Positions 43,727 to 56,340 of a stretch of 64,000 nucleotides of DNA are shown here, piece after piece (the stretch's first letter is position 1; the number at the start of each line of letters is the position of its first letter). The stretch lies in assembly GCA_963576475.1 (NCBI GenBank), contig OY754977.1, forward strand, positions 10,109,089 to 10,173,088, in the 5' to 3' direction. Source of the stretch: Molanna angustata. Taxonomy: Eukaryota; Arthropoda; Insecta; Trichoptera; Molannidae. The translations under genes were made by a program, and so were the position numbers. The notes under the pieces are model-generated. The model ran no database searches. It worked only from the letters and a program-made list of their open reading frames with translations, and was not told where the DNA came from.

Positions 43727-44282
43727 AATAATATTACGAAGAAGTTACAATTCAATTACATACTATAAGTACATATGTGTGTACATATACATAAGTGTGT
43801 AGTATGTTATTGATAAGTGTGTAATTGCGAGGGTACAATGAACACTTCACTAGGAAGTCTGTGCCTAGGTGTTCATTTGAACAGTTGTGTTACATAAATA
43901 GTACATTATGTGTAAAGTTCTTGAAGTAAATTTTACATTAAATTGTTATTGAGAAGAAAAATGTGAAAGTTAATTATATTAGTTTAGGTGTAATTATTTG
44001 CTTTTTATATTGAGACCCAAAAACCTATTATGAGAAAATACCCGATTGTCAACTATGCTATTGGTTACTTTAAGGAATACGACGCACTAAAAATAAATAT
44101 TAATATAAATTCAGTCTAACATTAGGACAGAATTCACAGCAATTGATTAAAAATATAGCGCATTGTCTTTAACATGTTTATCACTTTGTTAATTGTTCAT
44201 AAAAATATGGTCAAAAAATAAAACTTAAAAATTAGAGTTCAATTTGCTAATAATACGAATAAATTATTCGCGAGTTAAGGAA

Positions 44283-44962
44283 TCAAGACCTCTCGCCTTC
44301 GCTGTCCGAATCAGTTTCATATATTGCGTTATGGATCTCCTTGACTATGTTTGCGTTTTTTTGCTGGCCTTCGTAATCGTCGACTATTCCGAGTCTGTTG
44401 TAGCTGACGTTCGAGAGTTCTCCGCCGCCCTGACAGCACCTGCAGAAGCCTAACTTTCGCATGGCGCAAGAGAGCAAGAAATAGAGCATGGCTGCCACTA
44501 GTACCGTGACGGCGATGGCGAAGACCACGTAAAAGTGGAACGTCCACGACGAGGTGTTGATCTGAGAGATGATCTGCGAAGGGTAGCAGTAGCTCTCGTT
44601 GACGCTGCCAGTTCTCGCGGTCGAGTTGACGAGTTGGGCGTCGTCGGGGCAGCTGGAACACTGATAGTTGTACGGTCCGAAACAGGTGAGGCAAGTGTAG
44701 TGACAGTCCATGCAGACCTTAGGCGGTTGAGGTCGCATCACATTGCGAGATATGGGACTCTTGTACCTTGACTGGGTGCTTTCTTTCCGGAGCGACCTCC
44801 TCCTCAGCGAAGAGGAAACACTCTCCTTGGATTTTTCGGACTTGACTGTATGTTGGGGCTTCGGTTTGCTGATGGGAGCAGTGAAAGTGCGACTGGGAAA
44901 AGTTTTTTCAGGGCACTTGGAGTAGCATTGGCCGATATACAAGAAGAACGTTTGATGACACT
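44283..44962 (-). CDS. Fur1: Furin-like convertase, distal last exon (C)
   Basis: The exon opens after TTCTTTTTCAACAG (AG|AG at 44964-44961) and ends at TGA 44285-44283. It encodes the second half of a furin Cys repeat ('CHQTFFLYIGQCYSKCPEKT'), a basic Ser/Arg linker, another Cys-rich unit ('CMDCHYTCLTCFGPYNYQCS'), a membrane segment ('FHFYVVFAIAVTVLVAAMLY') and a cytoplasmic tail. The tail has a Cys patch (FCRCC), a YNRL endocytosis-type motif and an acidic Ser cluster, 'YETDSDSEGERS', like the Golgi-retrieval signal of vertebrate furin. This is the membrane-anchored, recycling form. The first acceptor implies that the previous exon ends with one extra base. The second (44960) would make entry phase 0. 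Any earlier Cys-rich exons were not found in the window. Confidence 0.85.
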
Positions 44963-44964
44963 CT

Positions 44965-47470
44965 GTTGAAAAAGAAACAATTGAATTAGATTTACTTATC
45001 TCATTTTGAAATAATTTTAAAAACTAACATCAAAACGTATAATTATCTACACACAAATGATATCTAAATAAAATCATTCAACTCATGTCTTTAACATAAA
45101 AAAATGTTAATTCAAAATAATAAAAAAAACTATTTTTAGTTGTACTGAACACTATCAAAGAACAAAAAGAAATTAAATAAATAAATCTCATAACGATGAT
45201 ACAAATATATAAAAAATACACTCATCATTTTACATCTGAAACAAATTAATCTTTTTAAATATTCAAGGTAAACAGTGTTAGATAGTGTGAAATAAATAAA
45301 AACACATGCAACATAAATAAAAACACACAAGAAATGAAAATAAGAACAAGATAGCAGGCAGAAATGAAATAAATAGCCAAAGTAGAATTATATTCTACTT
45401 TCCTGAAAGCAAGATAAGGATAATGATACGAAAGAGAAAATAGAAAGAGAATACTCAAGCAAAGCAGAAAAACATTAATGCATAATATTTTGTGAGAAAG
45501 GAGCGAGGTAAATATATACACTCACCCTCCACAAAGGACGAAGACATAGGTATTTAAGAATCTCTCCTCGACAAAGAAGTAAAATCTCTTTCTCTGATCC
45601 TGTTTGTTACATTTCATCTATTGCCATTTACATAAGTTATTCATCGTCTCAATCGAGCGATTTTAAGACTGTCGTGTCGAAAGATAATTTCCTCTTTCCA
45701 TGATTTCTGACTTTGTGAGTGTATGTGTGTTAATGATTCCCCATTCATAGCCATCTGATGTGGTTTGCGTGTCGGTTGAAAGAAGTCTTAGTTGATATGA
45801 CCGCCACCTGTTAACTCAAAAGTACACAAACAAGGGACAGAGAAAACAAAAAAAGGCCACAGAAGCATTGGATCGATGAATGTTTTGAATGTACTGTGTG
45901 CCAAGCCAAAATTAGTAGAAGAATTAAAGCGTAAAAATTAGATAGTCTAAAGTTAAAATCGAAAAGATTAGGTCGATTCAAATATGACATCTATTAACAA
46001 AAATGAAAAATTCTCAGAGCTTAAAGACAGCATAAGATCGTATATTGTTAAATAAAATGAATGTGCATCATTACTGGCACTTTCATATTATTAAAAATAC
46101 AAATGATAAAAAAAATAGTCATTTGTAAAAAAAATGGACCAAAATGCAGACAATTTATTTTACTATATATTAGTGCCTGTTATGATAACAAAATCAACAC
46201 ATATATCTACTCGCATACTATCACAAACAAAAATTTTAAATAATCTTATTTTGAAGTTTATTTATTTAATTTTTAAGGGAAATTATTATAGATAAATAAC
46301 GTAAAACACTGAATTTTTTCTTTTAATTCCTAGGATAATGCATTCTAAAGATTTTCAACGAGTATCATGTAGAAAGTTTTAACCGTGAGTATAGAATTTG
46401 CGTCTTCTTAATATATTTTAGTTTTTAAAATTTATGACATGAAAAAAGACTACATAAAACTGTGCGCAAAGTTTCAAGTAAAAAATCGATTTTTTTTTAT
46501 TACATAACGAAGAAAGGTGATTATAATTATAATTTATCTATAAGTTAAAGTACACATTAATGTTATTTAATTATGTGTGCATTTATTTTACAAAACTTAA
46601 TGTGTGTGTGGAAATGAAATGAAATCCAATACGCGTAGTACCAAAAAACGTTAAATGTCATAATCAAAACGCGTCCTTTTTTTGAAATGGCATATTCCGA
46701 AAATGGTCCATCAAAATTATAAACACGGTTCATCGAACGGAAATGGGAATTAACACAAAAAACCAATGAATTCGAAATTATCGTAATGGCTTTCCCGCCA
46801 TAATGGATTAATTCGTAAATTCACAATGTTAAAAGTGCATGGAAAAAAATGTTACGTTTCATGTAGCGGAAAATTCGCGTGAATCAACAAAGTTATCAGT
46901 GCAATGAAATATTAATTAAAACAAAAAAAATGTCATCAAAGAAGAGTGTAAGAAAGAAAAAGTTCACATAAAACTTTTCAATAATAACAAGTACAACACA
47001 GTCTAGATTTACAACATTCCGAGTTTAAAAACAAACGAATTCTACGATAAAAAGACAAAAAAACATGCTATAAAATATTTTGCATAAATAGATATTTTTA
47101 AGTGAAGATTTATAATGTTAATAAAAAAAACTCAAAAGCTACTAAAAATATTTAAAATATTCATCACACAAGCATGCATTTTTTAACAACAATATTAAAA
47201 ATATGACAAAACAGTACGTTACAAATAAATACATACGAAAGTCCACAATCTTATGCTAGGAGAACATACAAAAAACAATAAACATTACACGACAAAAAAT
47301 ATTTTATAAAACAGTGTGAAAAAGATAAACAAATAATTATGTATAAAGGCAAAAATATTCTAGTATTTGCCACAAACAATATCAAATTTTTATTTCAATT
47401 TATTGTATTCAATAAAATATAATATACATTTTATAGGTTTTGGTTCACAAAAAACTTTCAGAATATAATG
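44965..47470. other. Furin intron, left part
   Basis: Very AT-rich. 46660-46930 is a somewhat less AT-rich patch with TAATGGATTAATTCG-type homeodomain-like sites, possibly regulatory but unproven. No Cys-rich furin exon is seen on the minus strand. Confidence 0.45.
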
Positions 47471-47477
47471 TTTGTTT

Positions 47478-47835
47478 TGAAGCGAATAGCAGATAAAACG
47501 TTGTTTTTATGTAGCCGTTGTCTTTTTACTTTTTTTTAGCGAATCGCTGATTGAACGGTGATTTTATGTAGCTGTTGCCGTTTTACCTTTCATGAGCTAA
47601 TCGCTGATTGAACATTGATTTTATTACCTGTTGTCATTTTACTTTTTTGGGCGGATCGCTGATTGATCATTGATTTTATAACCTGTTATCATTTTTCTTT
47701 TTTGAGCGAATCGCTGATTAAACATTGTTTTTATTACCTGTTGTCGTTTTTCTGTTTTCGACGAAACGATGATTTTATGTAGCTGTTGCCATTTTGTTTT
47801 TTTTTGAGCGAATCGCTAATAAAACATTTTAGGAG
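47478..47835. repeat. Diverged 54-58-bp tandem array
   Basis: GCGAATCGCTGATT-like landmarks fall at about 47480, 47538, 47596, 47651, 47706, 47760 and 47808, each followed by ATTTTAT...CTGTTGTC and a T run. About seven worn copies inside the furin intron. Confidence 0.75.
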
Positions 47836-47839
47836 GTTG

Positions 47840-50800
47840 CATTAAAAATGACGAACTTGTTAAGCAACTACTACATTATGAATGTGAAAGTTATAAAAAT
47901 CATGTTAATCAAATCATTTAAATATATTGTTATCTCAAAAGTACTCATAATAAATGTTTTTTTTTAATTATTACTTTTTTTAAATGAATCAAATAGTTAA
48001 AATAATAGTAATAATAAAGAAAAAAAACTTGCTTGATTTAAGAAACAAAATAAAACAATGTAAATAAATGTATAAAATAAAAACTTAAAATATAAAAGGT
48101 ACACTTATATAATGAAGGGGTTTGATGAAATGAAACAAATAATTTCCTTTATGTATTAAAACATTTCACAGTTTATTGTATTTTTCAAGTCTTTTGTAGG
48201 TAATATTTTTTAATAATATTATTACAAACATTCAGTAAATAAACAAAAGAAAACAATATGGATAATGCACCAAAATGTCATTAATATTTTTTGTACAAAG
48301 AAACACGTACGAGTCCAAAACAATTTTTGATTTAAAAATAACTGGAATGTTTTTATAAATAAAATTTTGTGATGAAATATATTTATTATTTCAATTTATA
48401 AGCAATTTATAATAACTAACATAATAGGAAAAATTTAATTGAAATAAAAAATAATTTGGACTAAAAATAATCACTAATTGGTGATGTGAATAACTACATT
48501 TTTTTACATAGTATAAAACAATATAATTATTATAAAATAATTAATTAAAAATATCTTATAATTATTATGCGTCATTTAATAAAGATTTCTTCGCTATTTG
48601 AATTAGTTAATTATTTAATAAGATAATATATATATATATATATAATAATCGTAATATCACAAAACAAAATAAAATGTCGAATGTGCTAAGTCTTTCACAA
48701 TATATAATATAATTCCTTTTTGTTTCATAAGATACAAAGTCCATATTTGACTATCTACAAATGACGAAGAAGAAGAAACAAATAAAATATTTATTTCATT
48801 TAGTCATCGGAACAAATAATGGTTGTTGATAGCAAATATTTATTTTTCAGAATTTTAATTTTAATATGTAAGTTATAACAATACACAAAATAATGAATAA
48901 CCTTATTTTGATGTTATGTTTGTGGAAAAAAGATACGCGTTTGTAAAGGAAAAATATATTTTCAACAGAAAGATTTTTATTTCAAATCGAGTTTCAAATC
49001 GACTGATCAAAGTGATTGAAAAATATTATATATTATCTATACGACGTAAATTAAAATAGGGATTAAATAAGCGAAGAGCGTATATGATTGGATGAAAATT
49101 AGAGGATTGTGTGGTGTTCAATTAGTGTCTTCCTGTCCCATTTAGGACCAATAATCAAAAACCAATCATTTAATAATTATTACATAATACAAACTCTGAG
49201 AAAAAAAGATGAAAACCGTTATATTACATGACACAGAGTTCGGAGTATATGCAAGAGAGTTCAAGCTTCAAAAACGTGGAAGGAAATATGATTATTTAAA
49301 AATCGATTTAATTTTCTTTAGATTTACACAAAATAATTTTACTTATTCTCTGCAAATTATTACGATTATAGAAATGATAGATGACAATTTAATAAATACA
49401 ATATTTGTTATTTCTTCAGTTGAGAATGCGACATCGTTACATGATATTATTTACATACTTAAGATGATTCGGGAATAAACCGTCCATAGTTATGCTAAAG
49501 TATTTTAATAGTCATATATCCACACATAATACGCATACAATAATTAATATTTAATCAAAGGTAAAGGATATGTATTGTGAAATGTATATTTATGTATGTG
49601 CGACATACAGAATATACTAAAACAAATTATACGACAAATCGTAGCAAAACTTAGGAACATTATATTTTACTTTTTTTTTAAATTCTTTAATACATCGAAA
49701 AATTTAACATAAATAATTATAAATAAGTTACATAGCACACATGGAAAAAACATTTCGTATAGTAAGATTCAGGAATAAATGGTTTAAAAACCTGAATTCA
49801 TGTCGAGAAAAAAATAATTCTCGTTTTTTAAAATAGAATTCTGCATTTTTTTTCATTATGTTTTCTCAGTGTTAGGTATAAAATGTAATTAAACAAGTCA
49901 GATCGATAAAGTCGGTATAGATAAGAACATGTCAATACATTTTGCCGAGTAATATCGAGTTTTAACGAACATGAAACGAAGCACATGGGACTATTTCTAT
50001 TTTTCATCTTGGTTCAAATATTCAGATAAACGGAAAATATTTAAATATATATATTGAAATTGACATTGCTCAAGAAAAAATGTAATGATGTCGGACAAAT
50101 CATAAATTAAATCTTATAATGCGAGTCGGCTAAAACTAATCGCAATCCTTTATCTGCAATTTTCTATGGAAAACTGATAATGTATACAAATATCATAATA
50201 ATTTGATAAAAGTTGGTGAATTTCGTTGAATTTTTTGAAATTATGGAGATTTTGTACTTATTATACAAATGTTTAATATTGCAGTTATGAGTATATTTTG
50301 TCAAATGTTTTTTTACGTTCAAAATCTGTGAAATAAATTCACTAATTGATAACCTACATAAATCTTATTTCTTTTGTAGAAATAGCATAAGATTCCTTTA
50401 TGTGTTGTTGGTACTTTTTATTCGAGTTTTTTTTTCTGCAAATTGCGACAGGTGTACAAATCTTTTTCGAACAATCATTTCGTAGATTCAAACTATGAAT
50501 ATTTTTGATTTGATACCACACGAAGAAAATGCCTAGCAAAAAACATTTGCAAGATAAAAATAAGACAGATATTATTTATTCTTGAGAATACAAAAAATAA
50601 ACAAAATTTCAATAAAGCTAACTGATTTAAAAGTAATTTAAGTATGTATGACAGATACATTTGTCTTTTTAAACTAACAACAATAAATGATATTTTTTAA
50701 ATGTAAATAGGAACAAATACAATAACACGATTTACATAAAAATAAATTTGTAAATAAGTACCTACATTAAGTAGTATGCTTTTTTTTTCACCCATAAAAT

Positions 50801-52510
50801 TTAAAGTAAGATTAATTATATTTATTCAAGTTTGTGTACGTGACATATTTATGGGTGACATTTAATTTAAATATAACATTAAGATTGTTTTAATTGCACT
50901 TGACAGTGTTTATAATATAATTAATAAGACATAATTATTTTAAAGTAGGTTCTTTAAATAAATGGGAATTTACATTGAAATTGGTTTAATTTATCAATTC
51001 AATTAAAAATCCATAAAATAGATTTTAATCCAATCGGATGTAATACCGAGAATGGAGAAATCGTAAGAAATATATAGGGGAGGTAATGGAAGAAAAGCAG
51101 GTATGTACTAATAAATAGTTATGTATATCTTTGAAAAAATGAAATAAACCTAATCATCCTTGAAAATTTAAATACCTTGTTTGTTTCAAAAGATTACTTA
51201 GCAAACGCAATATGGGTACAGAAAATAAAATAATAACTGAATAATAATTATAATACAAACAATTCCACAATCTCGTTTTATTTGTTTGCAAATGACTTCG
51301 ATATAAAAATCTAAAATGAGTCAAAATTCAGGTAAATTTTTATTTATTTCACTTAAAGAAGTCTGATCATTGTGTAAATAATGATATTTTGCTGATGATA
51401 AAATTAATGTTTATAAAAACGAGTTCATTGTGTGTGTATTTTGAAGAATAATATTTGCCTGTCTAAAAATACACGATTATTTGACGTAAAGCCATTTTGC
51501 ATTGATTAATCATAAAATAAACACGGGATGTATAATTATGAAATGGTATTGAATAAATAAAAAAAACAAAGATATTAATATTCAGGTCGTTGGAAAAACG
51601 TGCAATTTTACAAAGCAGAACAAAATTAAAAGAAAATTAAATTGTCTTTTGATAATGTCTCATAAAATGATCGGCAATATAAATGTAAATATCACCAAGT
51701 TGTTAAATTAGAAAGTTTTGAAATCTAACTAATTAGTTTGAGCTGTGGATCACAAAAAAACTGAGGTTATATTGCCAAAGACATTTAGCAATATGCCTAA
51801 GTAAAATATTAGATAGGAAAATGATAGTTTAAATTATTCTCAATAATATTGTACTATTCAAAGATTAAATGAAACGATGATAAATTAAACCAATTTCAAG
51901 AACACTTAAAAATAATAAATACTCACTTAATTTCTAAAACAATATTTTTATACGTGGAGAACAAAAAATATACATATTACTTAACGATAAATACTTTGTG
52001 CGAAAGAAAGGGCTGGTATTTGACTAGGCACTACTTAAAAATTTGGCATATAATGACAGTAATAATATGTATGAGATGTTGGTACATAATATTGTCTTTG
52101 AGATATTATTATTCAAAAATGATTAAATAATGTAAGTAAAATAAATAATTCATGTCAAAACGCAACTCTATAAGTCAACTTGGCACAAGTTTTTAAAAAC
52201 CGTATAGTTGATGAGTTCAAACTTTATGAAACAACGGAAAATTATAAAGACAGCATTATCAATAAAACACGAGGACTCAAAATATGCAAAAAAAAAAATA
52301 TATAAATTGTAGGTTCAAAAGTTTTTATAATCATTATTGATTTAATAAAAGGCAATTTTAAGAAGAAATTGCGAATCTTTATTAATATTTTATGGTAGAT
52401 CTTTTGAAACGTAAAATTACATTATTTAATGCAAAACGTCTACCGATAAGTTATTATATCGTAAATAATCATCGAAAATAATGTAGTGTCAAATCATTTG
52501 TTTTAAAACG
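47840..52510. other. Furin intron, middle part
   Basis: Very AT-rich, with TA microsatellite at 48627-48645. The plus-strand frame 49209-49478 (89 codons, 'MKTVILHDTEFGVYAREFKL') is antisense to furin and of unknown type, probably chance. I saw no exon. Confidence 0.45.
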
Positions 52511-52514
52511 ATTG

Positions 52515-52645
52515 GAAAAATCTGGATTTTCATTCCAAAATCTGGATTTTCATTCCAACATCTGGATTTTCATTCCAAAATCTGGATTTTCATTCCAAAA
52601 TCTGGATTTTCATTCCAACATCTGGATTTTCATTCCAAAATCTGG
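52515..52645 (+). repeat. 20-bp satellite with 60-bp higher order
   Basis: Seven copies of TCTGGATTTTCATTCCAAAA. The 18th-19th base pair alternates AA, AC, AA with period three, so the array is two 60-bp higher-order units plus a remainder. Copies are otherwise nearly identical, indicating recent expansion. Confidence 0.9.
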
Positions 52646-53133
52646 TGTTGACAATGACAAAATTAAAAACGCAGAATAAATTCAATTTTGATAATTTATT
52701 TTGAATTAACAAATAATCGGGTAATTGCAAGGCGCACGATTTATTTTTTTACACGATCAATATATGCGCGTGCACAACGTTCACCAATTATAACTATAAT
52801 TTTTAAGCTCCTTTGTCATTGATATTTTTTGAAAATGAAAAATTTCGGGAGTGCAATTTCAAACTAGGTCGATAAGAATAATGAAACACTTACGTCATAA
52901 ATTCTGAAATAACCCAATAATTTAACAATGTTTTTATTGTAAATAATATAAAAAAAGAGATTATTTGATAGAAATAATGAAAAAAGTCCGACAAATAATT
53001 AGAAATAAATAAATACAAATGGCTTACATATATTTCTTTCTTCAGGCAAAGTATTAAAATGTTATCTTTAATACAATTATATTAGCATATTTATCAATTT
53101 TTTGGATCATTAAAATCGTCGCGATACGAGGGT

Positions 53134-53291
53134 CAGCCCCCCTAGACAACGTGTCATTTAGCCCAAGAAAAGAAACAAGAATAGATAACTCGTTGTATGG
53201 AAGTGACAGTTGTCGACGTGACTGGCAACTGTCACTTCCATACAACGAGTTATTTTTTCTTGAGCTAAATGGCATGTTGTCTAGGGGGGCT
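53134..53291. mobile_element. MITE family M3, complete foldback
   Basis: AGCCCCCCTAGACAACGTGT at the left and ATGTTGTCTAGGGGGGCT at the right. Inverse homology reaches the centre (GGAAGTGACAGTTG / CAACTGTCACTTCC). The right end is followed by another GCCCCCTAGACGCCATGCCA, suggesting a second, partial unit. Confidence 0.75.
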
Positions 53292-53339
53292 GCCCCCTAG
53301 ACGCCATGCCATTTAAGCTAAGCGTTATCTCGCTAAGCG

Positions 53340-53735
53340 ATAATAAATGTATGGAATTGGTGTATACTGCCTTACAAATTGTATGAAACGATGTCGTCAC
53401 TAAATTGAATTTTTATCAGAATTGTTAAAAAAAGTTTATATAGCAAATTAAATTATCAAGTTGGGGTGTTTCGGCTTTTTTCGATACTTCGAAAACTTTT
53501 GAAATATAGGCAGTTAAACACAAATTTATCATAAAAAATGCTTTTCTTAATAAAAAATGTTTCTCGGGAGTTTTTTTGGAAAAAACAAATTTGAGATTTC
53601 GTATTTGTCTATCTATATTTAAATAAATTTTCAGGGTTCTAGCTTATATGGTTTTGGAGATATATGGAAAAATAAAGTAATATCAAAAGTTGACTGAATC
53701 AAAAATTCAAAATTCTGTGTTTGCGTTAGTGAGAT
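53340..53735 (-). mobile_element. Interspersed element F, partial copy
   Basis: Matches 39990-40360 in the same orientation ('GGGGTGTTTCGGCTTTTTTC', 'GAGATTTCGTATTTGTCTAT', 'TTCAGGGTTCTAGCTTATAT'). It is truncated on the left compared with that copy. Confidence 0.6.
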
Positions 53736-53949
53736 TTGACTCCCTAGTAGTGGCCCTTTTTCTTTGGTGTTAATAAAACAACTTTCCCGTTGCGTTCAAA
53801 GTGTCAATTTATACGATAAAACAGACATTATAAAGTAAATTTAATAATAATATAAATACAATAAGCTAATTTACAATTATTTTATGTAATCATATGTAAA
53901 TATTTCATTGAGGAAGCGACAAATATATCACATTAAAATTAAATTAAAT

Positions 53950-54050
53950 ATACAAATATGTGGTGGTTGACTGGTAGACATTGCCTGCGGGCAATAGGTC
54001 CGCCACGTTGTATAAATCAATAAAAGTATTTTATTATTATTATTATATTA
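53950..54050 (+). mobile_element. LINE 3' terminal block
   Basis: GTGGTTGACTGGTAGACATT ... GCAATAGGTCCGCCACGTTG, then a TTATTATTATTATTA tail at 54033-54046. Same family of termini as at 6600-6690. Confidence 0.55.
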
Positions 54051-54054
54051 ATAT

Positions 54055-55490
54055 ATAAATTATATAAAATATTATATAAGTAGATATTATATTGTGGTCG
54101 TATAAATTATTCAATAAAAATTTAAAATGTTATTGAATATTATTAAAATCAACTAAATTCATTAGACTCTTTTATTATCAACAAAAATAATATGCAACAA
54201 TAATAACAGGTAGGTAGGTAGGTAATTATTAAATAGGTAGGTATATGTCGGTCTTTATGATATAAAAAAAAGACTAATTTTAATGTAGTAAAAAAAAATG
54301 AAAGTACTAACCGCCAGCGGTTATGAACTAAATATGTATAGTATATATAAAAAAAGCTCACTCTAAATACAAATAATCATAAAAATAACTATGTTGACAT
54401 TAAAAAAAAAAACATATTTTGACGATACAAAGATAATTTTATAATCTGTTTTCATGGTTGAAAACAATAGTGTAATGAATGAATAATTAAAAAAATATTA
54501 TAATGATAAATAAGTACAAATTTAATGACAGTTAAATATCAAAAACAATATCTTTTACGCTAATTGTGATGCTGTTTTTTATTGTAAACAGGCGTGTGAT
54601 ACTAAAATATTATCAATAATAAATACTTTTACACTATAAATTAAATATACTTTTTAAATAAGACAACAAAAAATATACAGGAATCATTAAAACATTCAAT
54701 TTATAAATCGATATTATATGCTATTATTATATTAAATATATTATTTACAATATTACGCTAAACATTCTAGGGTACCATTCTAAGGACTTGTTTTATGCGT
54801 GCCTAAAAAAGATATAAAAATGTTTAAAAGTCGAATAGAAGAAACATCAAGAGATTCAATGCCCCAACAGGACAACAAGAGATTCAAGTTGATTTAAAAC
54901 AAAATGAACATTTGCGTTATGAAAATGTACATCAAATTAAAAAGTATACACAAAAAAAAATACTTGAAAAATATCTGAGATAGTGAATCAAAAACATAGA
55001 AAAAAATTACATACACATATTTTTTACTGTCTACTCCTAGACGATAAAACGTAATTGATTTTCTATAGTGTGTGTATCTCTTTGTTTGAAGACGAGACAA
55101 ATTATTTAAAAAAAAAATGCTGTGAAAATAAGTGAATGCTAAATAATAATGGTTGACTAACTCCACTCGTCAAAAAAGTTGACAAAGCTCCGTCTGCGTA
55201 TTACAATTTAAATGATATTTTTACGCAAAAAGCGAAATACAAACGAAAGTAAATTGGAAATAGACAAAATATTTAAATGATAGTGAATAAATTGACAATC
55301 AAAATATATGAATAATTGAGGTTCGCGATGAACAGAGAAGTAAGTACTGGGAGAATAACGTTCAGGCTCACATAAAACAACCCTTGACCACACACTTACA
55401 ACAATAAATTTCACCACAAAAATTGGAAATTGTCTAACTAAAAGTACAAAAGATATTTCAATCACAATATTAATTTTGTCCTTATCAATG
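54055..55490. other. Furin intron, no recognised exon
   Basis: AT-rich, with TAGG microsatellite at 54210-54222. Small frames at 54894-55166 and 55208-55465 are hydrophobic AT-driven frames. Confidence 0.4.
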
Positions 55491-55493
55491 GTA

Positions 55494-55503
55494 TTTATTT
55501 ATT
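55494..55503 (-). promoter_or_regulatory. Candidate poly(A) signal, furin exon B2
   Basis: Two overlapping AATAAA on the minus strand, about 85 nt after the exon B2 stop. Good spacing for a short 3' UTR. Confidence 0.5.
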
Positions 55504-55584
55504 AATTCCTTATACGACAACTGGTGACGCAGCGTTTATAATAATAATAATAATAATGTTGTAAAATAATTTTGATTGGATCAA

Positions 55585-56340
55585 TTAGCCGAAACCGCTG
55601 TACGATTTGCAATTGTGTAATGATTCGTTAAACGTGTTCGTCGTTTGTTTTCCATCCAATTTGCAATAGTCTAATACGATTGTGCCCTGCCTCTGGGTAT
55701 CCTTCAGAGAGGGGGGTGTATAGCGAAAACACGTATTAGAGTCAATAATTACAACTAATGGTATTATTCTATCGGTAAACTTTGGTAAAACGCATAATCT
55801 GGAAAACGAAAGATTATTATGGGTCGCGCGTGAGTCGCGCAAATTATCTTCAACTAAATCGACACAAGCTACAAATATAATATTGTAGTATTTGTTGATG
55901 CTACTTAAATCGTACGTGTGGGTGTTATAACTGTACATACTGCGATATAGGTTGGTTAAAATGAAAAAAATAACGTCGGTAAGGGTCCTGTTGTCCATCT
56001 TGATGCAGCGATTGAGAATCAGTTCTTTGTAAAGTTCTTCGTGTCTTTCCTTGGGAATGTGAGCGATTCCGTTCGTAGGTGAGTAATGATTGTCGTTCAC
56101 GGATTTCGCTCTTCTCGGCGAGTCTGCGTTGTTTCTTTTTCTTCGACAGCTTCTTCGGCTGGCAGTGATGGGTGTCGAGTTGATCGATGTGCTGTTCAAT
56201 GTATAGATCAAGAGAAGAAGAAAGAGGCACAAACCTATACATCGCTGGGGTTCCGAAGGAACGTAACTGAGACAACCGGATGATGTGGGTTCTTCGCCGT
56301 TGGGTGATGACTGTAACTCCAAGCGTCCATCGTCGCGGAT
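55585..56340 (-). CDS. Fur1: Furin-like convertase, alternative last exon (B2)
   Basis: The acceptor is CTTTTACCAG before 56340 and entry is phase 0, matching the phase-0 end of exon B1. It reads 'IRDDGRLELQSSPNGEEPTS', then a hydrophobic membrane segment 'CIGLCLFLLLLIYTLN', a basic stretch 'RRSCRRKRN', and a long tail ('KERHEELYKELILNRCIKMD') to TAA 55587-55585. The 'KRRN/RRKR' stretch after the membrane suggests a cytoplasmic tail. The last 150 or so residues have no recognised domain. Using it gives a convertase without Cys-rich repeats and without the acidic tail of exon C. The coding claim rests on phase, splice sites and the membrane segment. The true stop could be earlier if another splice is used. 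Confidence 0.7.
   Translation of the reverse strand: MRDDGRLELQSSPNGEEPTSSGCLSYVPSEPQRCIGLCLFLLLLIYTLNSTSINSTPITASRRSCRRKRNNADSPRRAKSVNDNHYSPTNGIAHIPKERHEELYKELILNRCIKMDNRTLTDVIFFILTNLYRSMYSYNTHTYDLSSINKYYNIIFVACVDLVEDNLRDSRATHNNLSFSRLCVLPKFTDRIIPLVVIIDSNTCFRYTPPSLKDTQRQGTIVLDYCKLDGKQTTNTFNESLHNCKSYSGFG

Noticed and set aside
44329..44925. Other open frames over furin exon C
   Set aside because: They are shadows of the GC-richer furin coding exon. Only the frame with Cys repeats, membrane segment and acidic tail makes sense.
45528..45601. Minus-strand exon candidate between AACAAACAG and GGAGG|GTGAGT
   Set aside because: The donor looks strong, but the 74-nt length gives no phase consistent with B1 and exon C, and the peptide has no furin Cys-repeat spacing.
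49209..49478. Intronic antisense gene of 89 codons
   Set aside because: The composition is that of chance AT-rich frames, and there is no domain, splice site or promoter evidence.
52515..52645. CRISPR-like array
   Set aside because: The 20-bp units are directly adjacent with no spacers and the genome is animal. It is a satellite.
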